Assembly (NCBI RefSeq): GCF_009905735.1
Contig: NZ_JAAALE010000003.1
Coordinates: 186,001 to 250,000, forward strand
Reading direction: 5' to 3'
Length of the DNA stretch: 64,000 nucleotides
Source of the DNA: Porphyrobacter sp. SLTP
GTDB taxonomy: Bacteria > Pseudomonadota > Alphaproteobacteria > Sphingomonadales > Sphingomonadaceae
A program made the translations under genes and the position numbers. The notes under the pieces were generated by a model, which was given only the letters and a program-made list of their open reading frames with translations, ran no database searches and was not told where the DNA came from. Of the stretch, positions 41,186-49,774 are shown piece by piece; position 1 is the first letter of the stretch; the number at the start of each line of letters is the position of its first letter.

Positions 41186-42457
41186 TCAGCTAACCGCATC
41201 CAGCCCGTAAGCCGTGTGCAGCACGCGCACGGCGAGTTCGGTCTCGTCTTCGTCGATCATGACGCTGATCTTGATCTCGGAGGTCGAGATCGCCTGGATG
41301 TTGATCCCGCGATCGGACAGGGCCCGGAACATCGAGGACGCGACGCCCGCGTGGCTCTTCATGCCGACGCCGACGACAGAAATCTTGGCGATCTTGCTGT
41401 CGGTGATGATGCGGTTGAAGCCGATGGAATCGCGGCGATCTTCGAGCAATGCCTGCGCACGGGCGAGGTCGGACTGAGGGACAGTAAAGGTCACGTCGGT
41501 CTCACCCTTGTCGCGGCCGACGTTCTGGATAATCATGTCGACATTGATCGAGGCCGCAGCGAGCGGTTCAAAGATGTTGGCCACCGCGCCCGGACGGTCG
41601 GGCACGCGGGTGAGGATCACCTTCGCCTCGTTCTTGTCATGCGCGATGCCGGTCACAAGCTGGCGTTCCATCAGGCCCTTCTCCACCAATTCGTCCATTT
41701 CTTCGTCCGAGACGATCATTGTCCCGGGCAGATCATCGGCAGGCGGGGCGCCGTCGCCGATAAAGCTCGATAGCACCTGCACCCGCACCTTTTCCTTCAT
41801 GGCAAGGCCGACCGAGCGGGTCTGGAGCACCTTCGCCCCGACCGACGCGAGTTCGAGCATTTCTTCGTAGGTCACCGCCTTCTGCTTCTTCGCCTTGGCG
41901 ACGATGCGCGGATCGGTGGTGTAGACGCCGTCAACGTCGGTGTAGATGTCGCAGCGATCCGCCTTGATCGCCGCCGCCACGGCCACCGCCGAGGTGTCCG
42001 ATCCGCCGCGCCCCAGCGTGGTAATGCGGCCATCCTCCGAAACGCCCTGAAAGCCCGGGATCACCGCGATCTCGCCCGCTTCCATCGCGGCGATCAGCGC
42101 GGGCGCGTCAATTTCGTCGATGCGGGCCTTGGCGTGGGCTTCGATGGTCTTGATCGGGAGCTGCCAGCCAAGCCAGCTGCGCGCCTTGCATCCGAGCGCT
42201 TGCAGCGTGAGCGCCAGCAAGCCGCTGGTAACCTGCTCGCCGCTGGCCACCACGACATCATATTCCGCCGGATCGTAGAGCGGATTGGCCTCGCGGCAGA
42301 AGTTCACGAGCCGGTCGGTCTCGCCCGCCATGGCGCTGACCACCACGGCGACCTGATCGCCGCGGGCCGCCTGCGCGCGCACAATATTGGCCACCCGGCG
42401 GATACGCTCCGTCCCGGCCATCGAGGTGCCGCCGAATTTCATCACGATACGAGCCAA
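41186..42457 (-). CDS. lysC: Aspartate kinase
   Basis: The 423-residue enzyme phosphorylates aspartate, the first step to lysine, threonine, methionine and diaminopimelate. KFGGTS is at residues 7-12, the amino-acid-kinase domain fills the first 250 residues, and two ACT domains (about 265-335 and 345-423; VVGVGMKSHAGVAS and GINIQAISTSEIKISV) give feedback control. Length is typical for monofunctional kinases (about 405-425). It is divergent from ubiG, 52 bases apart. Confidence 0.97.
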   Translation of the reverse strand: MARIVMKFGGTSMAGTERIRRVANIVRAQAARGDQVAVVVSAMAGETDRLVNFCREANPLYDPAEYDVVVASGEQVTSGLLALTLQALGCKARSWLGWQLPIKTIEAHAKARIDEIDAPALIAAMEAGEIAVIPGFQGVSEDGRITTLGRGGSDTSAVAVAAAIKADRCDIYTDVDGVYTTDPRIVAKAKKQKAVTYEEMLELASVGAKVLQTRSVGLAMKEKVRVQVLSSFIGDGAPPADDLPGTMIVSDEEMDELVEKGLMERQLVTGIAHDKNEAKVILTRVPDRPGAVANIFEPLAAASINVDMIIQNVGRDKGETDVTFTVPQSDLARAQALLEDRRDSIGFNRIITDSKIAKISVVGVGMKSHAGVASSMFRALSDRGINIQAISTSEIKISVMIDEDETELAVRVLHTAYGLDAVS

Positions 42458-42509
42458 GGCGCCAAAGCTCCTGCTGGTGAGTGTTCGCGGCGGCTGTTAA
42501 GGGCGGTTT

Positions 42510-43247
42510 ATGGGAAACGCAAACGTATCGAATGTAACTATCCGCCCCGAGGAAGCCGATTTCTTCGCAAATCTTGCGCGGGACTGGTGGAACCCCAAGG
42601 GCCCGATGGCCTCGCTGCATCAGGTGAACCCCGTGCGCATGGCGTTTATCCGCGACGCGATTGACGCGCATTGGCCGGGCGCGCGCGCTTCGGCCAAGCC
42701 GCTGGCGGGCAAGGGTGCGCTCGATATCGGCTGCGGGGCGGGGCTGGTGTGCGAGCCGCTCGCCCGGCTGGGCGCGGCGGTGACGGGCGTGGACGCAGCG
42801 GCGGAAAATGTCGCGGCGGCCAGCGCTCATGCCGAGGGCGTGGGTCTGGACATCCGCTACATGGCGGGCGAGGTCGCGGGGCTCGATATCGGCACCTTCG
42901 ACCTTGTCACCAGTGTCGAAGTGATCGAGCACGTGGCCGACAAGCCCGCCTTCCTGCGCGATGTCGCAGCGCGGCTGGCGCCGGACGGGTTGCTCGTCAT
43001 GTCCACCCCCAACCGCACCGCCGCCTCGCGCGTGCTGCTGGTCGGCGCGGCGGAGGCCGTGGGCTACGTCCCCAGGGGCACGCACCACTGGGAGGACTTC
43101 GTCACCCCGGAAGAGTTGGAAACGTTGCTTGCGGATGCGGGGCTGACCGTGACGGCCAAGCGCGGGATCGCGTGGCGGCCCGGCAAGGGGCTGCACCTGT
43201 CCGATGATATGTCGCTGAATTATATTCTGTCGGCCAAGCACGCCTGA
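42510..43247 (+). CDS. ubiG: Ubiquinone O-methyltransferase
   Basis: The 245-residue SAM-dependent enzyme methylates two hydroxyl groups in ubiquinone synthesis. The SAM motif ALDIGCGAGLVCEPLARLGA is at about 70-89, with EVIEHVADKPAFL, STPNRTAASR and VPRGTHHWEDFVTPEEL as UbiG hallmarks. The N-terminal FFANLARDWWNPKGPMASLHQ is also characteristic. It stands alone, divergent from lysC, and ends near an inverted repeat. Confidence 0.96.
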   Translation: MGNANVSNVTIRPEEADFFANLARDWWNPKGPMASLHQVNPVRMAFIRDAIDAHWPGARASAKPLAGKGALDIGCGAGLVCEPLARLGAAVTGVDAAAENVAAASAHAEGVGLDIRYMAGEVAGLDIGTFDLVTSVEVIEHVADKPAFLRDVAARLAPDGLLVMSTPNRTAASRVLLVGAAEAVGYVPRGTHHWEDFVTPEELETLLADAGLTVTAKRGIAWRPGKGLHLSDDMSLNYILSAKHA

Positions 43248-43263
43248 TCCTGTTCGTCACCGC

Positions 43264-43327
43264 GGCGCAGGCCGGGGCCCAGTGACACGAAGGGCCGCGC
43301 TTGCTGTTGTGGGTCCCGGCCTGCGCC
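43264..43327. repeat. Dispersed inverted repeat between ubiG and the convergent phosphodiesterase gene
   Basis: Arms of 18 bp with one mismatch (43264-43281 and 43310-43327; GGCGCAGGCCGG...) enclose 28 bases and are followed by GGGATGACGG. This is the common alphaproteobacterial palindromic repeat type found between genes; here it may end transcripts from both sides. Confidence 0.7.
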
Positions 43328-43347
43328 GGGATGACGGGCGGAGCGGG

Positions 43348-44373
43348 TTACGGACAGCTCCGCCCATTCAGCGCCCCATCACTGAACACCCCCGCAACCC
43401 CTGCTGCCTTGAGCAGTGCGGCGAGCTTTACATCGCCGCAGCCCCGGCCCTTCGGCTCATCCCCTGTCCGCAGCATCACCGGCAGAAAGTCGTTCTCCGG
43501 CCGCACCGTCCATGCATGCACCGCCAGCCCCGCCGCCTTGGCATCCGCCACCAACGCAGTCGGCGCGCCCTCGGGCGTCAGCACCAAAGCGATATGCGCC
43601 CCCACCGCGTCGGCATATTTCGCGACCTCGGCCAGCCCCGTCGGCGTCACCATCTCGGCATAGCGCATCGCCGGTTCGTCCGCCGGACCGCCGATGGGGG
43701 CGACCAATTGCACCAGTTTGAACCCGCCGCCGCGCTGCTTCAACCGTTGGAGCGGGCCAACCTCGAAGCTCTGGATGAACACCGGATCGGCCGGCGTGAT
43801 GCCCAGCGTGCGGAATTCGCGCAGTAGCAGATCGACCATGTCGATCCCGTCATTCTGCAAAAGGAATTCGGGGTGCTTCAATTCCGGGTAAAGCCCAATC
43901 CGCCGCCCGGTGGCCGCTTCCTTGGCGCGCACCAGCTTCGCGATCTCGGCCAAGGTCGGCACCTGATACAGCCCGTCAAACCGCGCATTGGCGGGCCGGA
44001 GCGAGGGGATGCGCTCCTTGGCGCGCAGGGTGCGCAGTTCAGCGAGGGTGAAGTCCTCGGCGAACCAGCCTGCGACCTTCTGGCCATCAATGGTCTTGTC
44101 GCGGCGGCGATCCTCGAATTCCTCGCGGCTCGCCACATCGGTGGTGCCCGACAGCTCGTTCTCGTGGCGCGAGACCAGCACCAGATCCTTGGTCGCGACC
44201 AGATCGGGCTCGATATAATCTGCGCCCTGATCAATCGCGAGCTCATAGGCGGCGAGGGTGTGCTCGGGCCGCTCGGCACTCGCGCCGCGATGGGCGATGA
44301 TCAGCATATCCTGCGCCGCCACGGGCGAGGCCGCAGCCAGCAGCGCGGCAAGGATCAGGTGGGAATCAATCAT
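43348..44373 (-). CDS. Glycerophosphodiester phosphodiesterase
   Basis: The 341-residue protein hydrolyses glycerophosphodiesters to glycerol-3-phosphate and an alcohol. A signal peptide (ILAALLAAASPVAAQ) marks it as periplasmic (GlpQ-like). The metal and catalytic block is H28-R29-G with E55-x-D57 (IIAHRGASAERPEHT, then YIEPDL), plus GLYPELKHPEF and VHAWTVRPEND. It overlaps the NadR-like gene before it by 8 bases and could be translated from the same message. Confidence 0.94.
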   Translation of the reverse strand: MIDSHLILAALLAAASPVAAQDMLIIAHRGASAERPEHTLAAYELAIDQGADYIEPDLVATKDLVLVSRHENELSGTTDVASREEFEDRRRDKTIDGQKVAGWFAEDFTLAELRTLRAKERIPSLRPANARFDGLYQVPTLAEIAKLVRAKEAATGRRIGLYPELKHPEFLLQNDGIDMVDLLLREFRTLGITPADPVFIQSFEVGPLQRLKQRGGGFKLVQLVAPIGGPADEPAMRYAEMVTPTGLAEVAKYADAVGAHIALVLTPEGAPTALVADAKAAGLAVHAWTVRPENDFLPVMLRTGDEPKGRGCGDVKLAALLKAAGVAGVFSDGALNGRSCP

Positions 44374-45349
44374 GCAACGCTCCTATCGCGGCCTGCGCGG
44401 CGGCGAGCCGTTCGGGCCCTTGCCCGGCAATCCGCACGAATGGCACGGCGGCATCGTCCAGCACTTGGGCGACGATCCTTGCAAACCTGTGACGGTCGGC
44501 GGGATCGCTGAAAAAGCGCGTGCCATCGTCGATCCACGGCAGATCGGGTTCGAGCAGCAGGTAGAGATCGGCCTTGGGCGCCTGCATCAGTTCGGCCGGC
44601 CGCTCGCCCAGCAGCATTTCGCACCACGCGGCGGTCATCAGCGCATCGGTGTCGGCGATCAGCAGTGGTCCGGCCCACTCGGCAGCAGCGGCGATCATCG
44701 CCTGCTGCGCGCGGCCGATCAGGAGCAAGTCATCGCGGGTGAGCGGCGCCTTGTGCACCTCACAATGGCTGCGGCCATATTCGCCCACGGTCATCGCGCC
44801 GGTCTCAGCGGCGAGCGCGGCGGCCAGCGTGGTCTTGCCAGTGCTCTCCGCGCCGTGGAGGCAGATGGTGCGGCGGTAATGGGCCTGCACCGGCTTTGGC
44901 AGGTAGGCCCAATGCGCCGCCGGATTGGCGCGCACGGCAGAGCCCGAAAGGCCCGAGAGCGGGTCATCCACCAACCCAAGCACCCGGCCCCCCAGCGGCA
45001 CGAACAGCCCGCCGACTTGGGCTGCAAAGTCCGCACCGTAAGCTTCGCCTGCGAAAAGATAGTCGATGGGTTCAGGATGGACGCTTGCGACGATGCCGCG
45101 CCAGATCGGCCAGAAATCGGCGCCGTCTTCGGGCGCTTGCGGCACCACTTCGCCGTGGCCGAGAACCCGGCAATCGGGCAGCAGATCCTGTATCCACGCT
45201 AAGCGGACCTCGCCCGCGATGGGATCGTCGGGCAGCCAGCACACCAGCACCGTCAGCTCGTCCACCAGCGCCCGCGCCGCGCGGATCAGCGCCAGGTGCC
45301 CGGCATGAGGCGGCATGAACTTGCCGAGCAGGAACCCGCGCCGCGTCAC
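44366..45349 (-). CDS. NadR-like bifunctional nicotinamide-nucleotide adenylyltransferase / ribosylnicotinamide kinase
   Basis: The 327-residue protein has an N-terminal nucleotidyltransferase domain with H15-A-G-H18 (FMPPHAGHLALI) and LSGSAVR (134-140), and a C-terminal kinase domain with the P-loop G166-AEST-G171-K-T173. This is the layout of NadR without its HTH regulator domain. It would phosphorylate nicotinamide riboside and join NMN to AMP to make NAD. The start is GTG 45349, which overlaps the stop of pnuC, the riboside transporter gene, and supports the assignment. Confidence 0.92.
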   Translation of the reverse strand: MTRRGFLLGKFMPPHAGHLALIRAARALVDELTVLVCWLPDDPIAGEVRLAWIQDLLPDCRVLGHGEVVPQAPEDGADFWPIWRGIVASVHPEPIDYLFAGEAYGADFAAQVGGLFVPLGGRVLGLVDDPLSGLSGSAVRANPAAHWAYLPKPVQAHYRRTICLHGAESTGKTTLAAALAAETGAMTVGEYGRSHCEVHKAPLTRDDLLLIGRAQQAMIAAAAEWAGPLLIADTDALMTAAWCEMLLGERPAELMQAPKADLYLLLEPDLPWIDDGTRFFSDPADRHRFARIVAQVLDDAAVPFVRIAGQGPERLAAAQAAIGALHD

Positions 45350-45921
45350 GCCGCAATCGCCTCGCCGCTGCGCGCCGCTTTGGCCCATGCCATCAGGCCT
45401 GCCATCGCCAGCACCAGAAACGCCACATAAAGCCCGGCGGTGAGATAGAGCTCGCGGTTGAGATAGACCCCGATCGACAGCACATTGATGGCGATCCACA
45501 GCGCCCAATTCTCGACCCGGCGCATCGCGAGCAGCACCTGCGCGACCACGCTCGCCCCAGCGATGGTCGCATCGGCATAGGGCAGGGCGGCATCGGTGAA
45601 GCGCGCCATCGCCCAGCCGATCGCGACGCTTGATCCCGCGACCAGCACCAGCGCGGCAGCCCGCGACCGCCTGTCCATCCAGCGGACCTCGACCAGCTGC
45701 GCCATCCCGCCAGCGCGTGCCCACAGCCACCAGCCCCAGCCCTGCACGACGAAGAAGAAGACCTGCAATGCCGCCTCGCCATACAGCCGCGCGTCGCGGA
45801 AGATCACGAAATAGAGCGCCACCATCGCCATGCCGAAGGGGTAATTCCAGATCGAACGCCGCACGAGCAGGCCGACATTGGCCAGCCCGAGCGCGACGGC
45901 AATCATCTCCAGCGGGTTCAT
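45346..45921 (-). CDS. pnuC: Nicotinamide riboside transporter
   Basis: The 191-residue membrane protein has about seven hydrophobic helices and PnuC signatures (SIWNYPFGMAMVALYFVIF, VQGWGWWLW, RVENWALWIAINVLSIGVY). PnuC lets nicotinamide riboside cross the inner membrane, where a kinase traps it. The next gene encodes that kinase, so the pair is a complete NAD-precursor salvage route. ATG 45921 starts the family homology; an upstream open frame lies in the arsenate-reductase-like gene. Confidence 0.94.
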   Translation of the reverse strand: MNPLEMIAVALGLANVGLLVRRSIWNYPFGMAMVALYFVIFRDARLYGEAALQVFFFVVQGWGWWLWARAGGMAQLVEVRWMDRRSRAAALVLVAGSSVAIGWAMARFTDAALPYADATIAGASVVAQVLLAMRRVENWALWIAINVLSIGVYLNRELYLTAGLYVAFLVLAMAGLMAWAKAARSGEAIAA

Positions 45922-45934
45922 CGGAAGGTGCGCT

Positions 45935-46282
45935 TCAGCCGAGCGCCGCGGCCCATTCGTCCGCCTTGAAGCCGACCAAAAGACCGCCTGCGTGCTCTGC
46001 AATCGGGCGCTTGATCACCGAGGGGTTGGCGGCGAGCAGCGCGGGCGCGCTCTCGGCGCTGGCGGCCAGAGCCTTGTCCGCGTCCGACAATGCGCGGTAG
46101 GTCGTGCCCTTGCGGTTGACCACCACATCTAGGCCGGCAGCCGCGATCCATGCGGCGACCTTGGCCGGATCGGCCCCTTCCTTCTTGTAATCGTGGAAGG
46201 TGTATTCCCGCCCCTGCGCGTCGAGCCACACGCGCGCCTTCTTCACCGTGTCGCAGTTGGGAATGCCGTAGAGGTGGATCAC
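45935..46282 (-). CDS. ArsC/YffB family protein
   Basis: The 115-residue protein has the arsenate-reductase-like thioredoxin fold: MIHLYGIPNCDTVKKARVWL with C10, FHDYKKEG, and VIKRPIAEHAGGLLVGF. There is one N-terminal Cys and no second one, as in YffB, which is thought to be a glutathione-dependent thiol reductase rather than a true arsenate reductase. It precedes pnuC by 13 bases. Its cellular role is unknown. Confidence 0.9.
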   Translation of the reverse strand: MIHLYGIPNCDTVKKARVWLDAQGREYTFHDYKKEGADPAKVAAWIAAAGLDVVVNRKGTTYRALSDADKALAASAESAPALLAANPSVIKRPIAEHAGGLLVGFKADEWAAALG

Positions 46283-46297
46283 GCAACAATCTCCGTT

Positions 46298-46379
46298 CGC
46301 CCTGAGCTTGTCGAAGGGCCGTAATTCGCTTCGTAAGTTGTGCTAGAAGAAAGTGCGGCCCTTCGACAAGCTCAGGGCG
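46298..46379. repeat. 24-bp perfect inverted repeat
   Basis: Arms 46298-46321 and 46356-46379 (CGCCCTGAGCTTGTCGAAGG and its complement, plus CCG) match without error across a 34-base spacer. This sequence is a widespread alphaproteobacterial intergenic repeat. It lies 15 bases before the arsenate-reductase-like gene start and just after the ruvC stop, and could act as a terminator for ruvC or as a nucleoid-protein site. Confidence 0.85.
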
Positions 46380-46385
46380 AGCGGT

Positions 46386-46859
46386 TCAGGCTTTTGGGGC
46401 CAAGTGCGCGTCGGCAATCGCCACGGCGAGCGCGTCGGCCGCGTCGCTTCCGCTGATGGCAACGCCCGGCAGCAGCACCTTCACCATCGCGGCGACTTGC
46501 ACCTTTTCCGCGGCTCCGGTGCCGGTGACCGCTTTCTTGACCAGCCGCGCGGCGTGTTCGTTGACGGTAAGCCCCGCCGCCCCGCACGCCGCCAACACCG
46601 CGCCGCGTGCCTGCGCCAGCTTCAAGGTCGATTGCGGGTTCTTGTTGACGTAGATTTCCTCCGCGGCCGCGCGGGCAGGCTGGTGGGCGGCGATCACCTC
46701 GGCCAGCCCCGCCTGTAACGCGGCAAGGCGCTGAGCCATCGGCGTGGACGGGTCGGTTTTAATTTGTCCATTGGCGACATGGCTGATCCGCGCGCCTTCG
46801 CTGCGGATCACACCCCAGCCGGTCGAGGAGAGCGAGGGGTCGAGGCCGAGGATGATCAC
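46386..46859 (-). CDS. ruvC: Holliday junction resolvase
   Basis: The 157-residue nuclease cuts Holliday junctions in homologous recombination. It has the first catalytic Asp in LGLDPSLSSTGWG, the Glu in AAEEIYVNKNPQSTLKL and the late acids in SGSDAADALAVAIADAH. Length is slightly short of E. coli RuvC (173). It starts 93 bases after yebC, the usual alphaproteobacterial order, though ruvA and ruvB are not in the window. Confidence 0.96.
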   Translation of the reverse strand: MIILGLDPSLSSTGWGVIRSEGARISHVANGQIKTDPSTPMAQRLAALQAGLAEVIAAHQPARAAAEEIYVNKNPQSTLKLAQARGAVLAACGAAGLTVNEHAARLVKKAVTGTGAAEKVQVAAMVKVLLPGVAISGSDAADALAVAIADAHLAPKA

Positions 46860-46863
46860 GCGA

Positions 46864-46958
46864 TCACAGCCCGATCCTGAAGCCGAACCGCCACAGCATG
46901 GCGACGAGGAACGCGGCCCCCAGCATCAGTGCCAGCAGCCATTCCCAGCGTTTCAGCC
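46864..46958 (-). CDS. Possible 30-residue membrane peptide between yebC and ruvC
   Basis: In the gap between yebC and ruvC a short frame (CTG-initiated or internal ATG) encodes [20 protein letters not shown], followed by WRFGFRIGL and TGA. It is basic at both ends with one transmembrane helix. It overlaps the yebC stop by a few bases, so translational coupling is possible. No ATG lies at its start and no ribosome site is visible, so this is only a candidate; positions are approximate at the 5' end. Confidence 0.25.
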
Positions 46959-47696
46959 CAGTTTCTCCATCACCGCGTCGGAGATTTCGTAATTCCCCCA
47001 CACGGTCTGCACATCGTCATCATCATCGAGCGCGTCGATCAGCTTCATCAGCGTCCCGGCGGTCGCCTCGTCGACGTCGACGCTGAGCACCGGCTTCCAC
47101 GCCAGCTTCACATTGTCCGCCGGGCCGAGCACCTTTTCGAGCTCGCCCGCCACGCCGTGCAGCGCATCGGCGGCGGTCCAGATCGTGTGGCCGTCTTCCG
47201 AGCTTTCGACATCATCCGCGCCTGCTTCGATGGCGGCTTCGAGCACCTTTTCCTCGTCACCCGCAGCGGCAGAATACTCGATCAGCCCGCGCCGTTCAAA
47301 GCCGTGCGAAACCGAACCCTCGCTGCCAAGGTTGCCGCCGTTCTTGCTGAAGGCGGTGCGGACATTGGTGGCGGTGCGGTTGCGGTTGTCGGTCAGCGCT
47401 TCGACGATCAGCGCGACGCCGCCCGGGCCATAGCCTTCGTAGCGGATTTCGGCGTAGTCCTCGCCGCCCGCCATGCTCGCCTTGTCGATCGCGCGCTGGA
47501 TATTGTCCTTGGGCATCGACTGCGCGCGCGCGGCGTTGACCGCAAGGCGGAGGCGCGGGTTCATGTCGGGATCGGGCATGCCCATCTTGGCGGCCACGGT
47601 GATCTCGCGCGAAAGCTTGGAGAACATCGCCGCGCGTTTCTTGTCCTGCGCACCCTTGCGGTGCATGATGTTCTTGAACTTGGAATGGCCTGCCAT
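46953..47696 (-). CDS. yebC: YebC/PmpR family transcriptional regulator
   Basis: The 247-residue cytosolic protein begins [20 protein letters not shown] and contains the conserved [13 protein letters not shown] and [20 protein letters not shown] blocks, which define the family. Members bind DNA, and some act on ribosomes stalled at proline runs. It lies next to ruvC, its usual neighbour. It is divergent from the CPBP protease gene, 29 bases apart. Confidence 0.96.
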   Translation of the reverse strand: MAGHSKFKNIMHRKGAQDKKRAAMFSKLSREITVAAKMGMPDPDMNPRLRLAVNAARAQSMPKDNIQRAIDKASMAGGEDYAEIRYEGYGPGGVALIVEALTDNRNRTATNVRTAFSKNGGNLGSEGSVSHGFERRGLIEYSAAAGDEEKVLEAAIEAGADDVESSEDGHTIWTAADALHGVAGELEKVLGPADNVKLAWKPVLSVDVDEATAGTLMKLIDALDDDDDVQTVWGNYEISDAVMEKLG

Positions 47697-47725
47697 TGGA
47701 CGAACTTCACCGGAATGTTGGAGAT

Positions 47726-48490
47726 ATGAGCGCGCGCCTTACTCCGGCAGGTGAGGGCGATGCAAGGGTGCGTGTGGCGGGCGCGATGGGCTGGCGCGAG
47801 CGGCTGATGGACGTGGCGCGGTTTGCGGCGCGGCCCAGTTATGTCGCGCAGCCGATGGCCTGGGGCCGTGATGCCGCGCTGGCACTGGTCACGGTGTTAG
47901 CGCTCGGTATCGTGATCTCGCCGCTGGTGGCGGGCCTGACGGCGGCGTTCGACGCACAGGTCGGGTTTCTTCCCGACTCCGATTTCGCGCCACAATCGGA
48001 CAGGCGCCGGATCATCAGTTTCCTGATCTTTGCGCCCGTCTTCGAAGAGCTGTTGTTCCGCAGTTGGCTGAGAGGCCAAGTGGCCGCCCTGCGCTTTGCC
48101 GCCTATGGCTTTGCCGCGATGGGACTGCTGCTGGGCGGGATCATTCTGGGGGCGGACGATAGCGACTTGGTGGGGCTGGGTGCCGTGGGTCTGGTGTTTG
48201 CCGGACTGGTCCATTGGGGACTGGGCAACCATCGCGATACGATGGTGCCTGGATGGTTCGTGCGCCATTTCCGCTGGATCGTTTGGGGATCAACCCTGCT
48301 GTTCGGGCTGATCCACCTCGGCAATTTCACAGGGCTGACCCATCCACTGGGCCTGCTGGTGGTGCTGCCCCAGACCATCGGCGGGTTGCTGCTTGCCTAC
48401 ACCCGCACACGTCTGGGGCTGCGCGCGGCGATCGCGCACCACGCCGCTTTCAATGCGGTGTGGCTGATTTTGGATTATGCTCTGGCGTGA
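47726..48490 (+). CDS. CPBP family intramembrane protease (CAAX/Abi type)
   Basis: The 254-residue membrane protein has the three CPBP motifs: E107-E108-x3-R112 (EELLFR), F193-x3-H197 (FGLIH) and H239-x3-N243 (HAAFN), in about six or seven helices. These proteins cleave peptides within the membrane and occur in bacteriocin immunity and protein maturation. ATG 47726 has GGAG five bases upstream. It faces away from yebC and converges on ybjQ with only 4 bases between them. Its substrate is unknown. Confidence 0.92.
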   Translation: MSARLTPAGEGDARVRVAGAMGWRERLMDVARFAARPSYVAQPMAWGRDAALALVTVLALGIVISPLVAGLTAAFDAQVGFLPDSDFAPQSDRRRIISFLIFAPVFEELLFRSWLRGQVAALRFAAYGFAAMGLLLGGIILGADDSDLVGLGAVGLVFAGLVHWGLGNHRDTMVPGWFVRHFRWIVWGSTLLFGLIHLGNFTGLTHPLGLLVVLPQTIGGLLLAYTRTRLGLRAAIAHHAAFNAVWLILDYALA

Positions 48491-48494
48491 GGGT

Positions 48495-48842
48495 TCAGAC
48501 CCGCACCGCCGTGCCGCTGGCGCTGACCATCAGCATCGAGCCATTGGGGCCGATCACCTCGTAATCGAGATCAATGCTGACCACGGCATTCGCGCCGCGC
48601 GATGCGGCTTCGGCTTGCAATTCCTCGATCGCCTGATTGCGCGCATCGGCGAGGATGCGCTCGTAAGAGCCCGAACGCCCACCGACGATATCGCGGATAT
48701 TGGCGAACAGATCGCGGAACAGGTTCGCGCCAACGATCACCTCGCCGGTGACGATGCCCATGTATTCCTGGATCGGGCGGCCTTCGAGCGTCGGGGTGGT
48801 GCTGACGATGACGCCGCGCGAATCTTTCCAGGGGGATGCCAT
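48495..48842 (-). CDS. YbjQ family (UPF0145) protein
   Basis: The 115-residue cytosolic protein matches Ybj[44 protein letters not shown] and [15 protein letters not shown]. The family is conserved and forms pentamers, but its function is not established. ATG 48842 has AGGAGAG before it and begins the homology. Confidence 0.94.
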   Translation of the reverse strand: MASPWKDSRGVIVSTTPTLEGRPIQEYMGIVTGEVIVGANLFRDLFANIRDIVGGRSGSYERILADARNQAIEELQAEAASRGANAVVSIDLDYEVIGPNGSMLMVSASGTAVRV

Positions 48843-48926
48843 TGCCGTCTCTCCTCTCAATGCTGTCTTACCGAGATAACACAGCTTCATGCAATTTCAA
48901 TGACAGACGCGCGCGGGCGTCTCGCC

Positions 48927-49172
48927 TCACGCCATCCCGAGCGCGGTCTTGTACGTCTCCAGCAGCATGTCCTGTTCGCTGCGATCGTCGGGCTTCATCT
49001 TCCTGAGACGCACGATCTGGCGCATGATCTTGGGATCGTACCCGACCGCCTTGGCTTCCATGTAAACGTCGCGGATATCGTCAGCGATGCCCTTCTTTTC
49101 TTCTTCGAGGCGTTCGATGCGCTCGATCAGCAGGCGCAGGCGGTCATCGGTCGATTGGGCGTCGTCGGCCAT
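48927..49172 (-). CDS. DUF2312 (UPF0335) domain protein
   Basis: The 81-residue protein matches the alphaproteobacterial UPF0335 family: [40 protein letters not shown], and LRKM. It is mostly helical and charged with a coiled-coil-like heptad pattern at residues 12-35. No function is established. It is a useful marker that the source is an alphaproteobacterium. Confidence 0.94.
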   Translation of the reverse strand: MADDAQSTDDRLRLLIERIERLEEEKKGIADDIRDVYMEAKAVGYDPKIMRQIVRLRKMKPDDRSEQDMLLETYKTALGMA

Positions 49173-49256
49173 GGGGGTTCTCCATCAAACAGAATCGGTT
49201 GAGCGGTGCGATAGCCAGCCCGCCGCCCCGATTGAACCGGCTGTGTAAAACTAAGT

Positions 49257-49390
49257 CCCTCCCCGTCTCGCAGAGATGGGGAGGTGGCGCGCGCCGCAGG
49301 TGCGTGACGCAGGGGTAAAGCGGCAGGGTTTCACCCCTCCGTCAGCCCTGCGGGCTGCCACCTCCCCATTCCGTTGGAACGGGGAGGGAG
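49257..49390. repeat. Dispersed GC-rich inverted-repeat element
   Basis: This gap holds two CTCCCC...GGGGAG hairpins (49259-49283 and about 49370-49387) and a central CCCTCCGTCAGCCCTGCGGG block. Together they form the kind of intergenic repeat common in sphingomonads. It lies between two minus-strand genes (DUF1244 and DUF2312). I see no gene in it. Confidence 0.65.
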
Positions 49391-49400
49391 AGTTGAGCCC

Positions 49401-49709
49401 TCAGTGGGCGTTCTTCGCGATGCTGGCTTCCATGCGGGCCAGTTGCTCCTCGGTGGCCGGGGTCTGGCGGGTGGCCTTCCACTCGGCGCTGGGCATCCCG
49501 TGGATCACTTCGCGTGCGGCTTCCTTGTCGCCTTCGAACCCCGCATCCCTGATCCAGTCGGCGAGGCAGTTGCGGCAGAACCCGGCCAGCCCCATCAACT
49601 CGATGTTCTGCGCATCGTGCCGGTGCCGAAGATGCCGCACCAGCCGGCGAAAGGCGGCGGCGGACTGTGCATCATCAAGGCTGTCGAGCGGATCGGCATT
49701 GCTATTCAT
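49401..49709 (-). CDS. DUF1244 domain protein
   Basis: The 102-residue protein matches DUF1244: FRRLVRHLRHRHDAQNIELM, GFCRNCLADWIRDA and REVIHGMPSAEWKA. The C-x-x-C pair in GFCRNCL could bind a metal. The family is widespread in proteobacteria and no function is settled. It is divergent from the pyruvate kinase gene, 65 bases apart. Confidence 0.92.
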   Translation of the reverse strand: MNSNADPLDSLDDAQSAAAFRRLVRHLRHRHDAQNIELMGLAGFCRNCLADWIRDAGFEGDKEAAREVIHGMPSAEWKATRQTPATEEQLARMEASIAKNAH

Positions 49710-49774
49710 CGCGGCTTTTCCTTGAGTTGAAAAACGGGTGTGCCATAGGCGACCCTAACTAGGGATCACCAAAA

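Noticed and set aside
45935..46282. Call as a true arsenate reductase
   Set aside because: Only one N-terminal Cys and the YffB-like sequence; no ars genes nearby.
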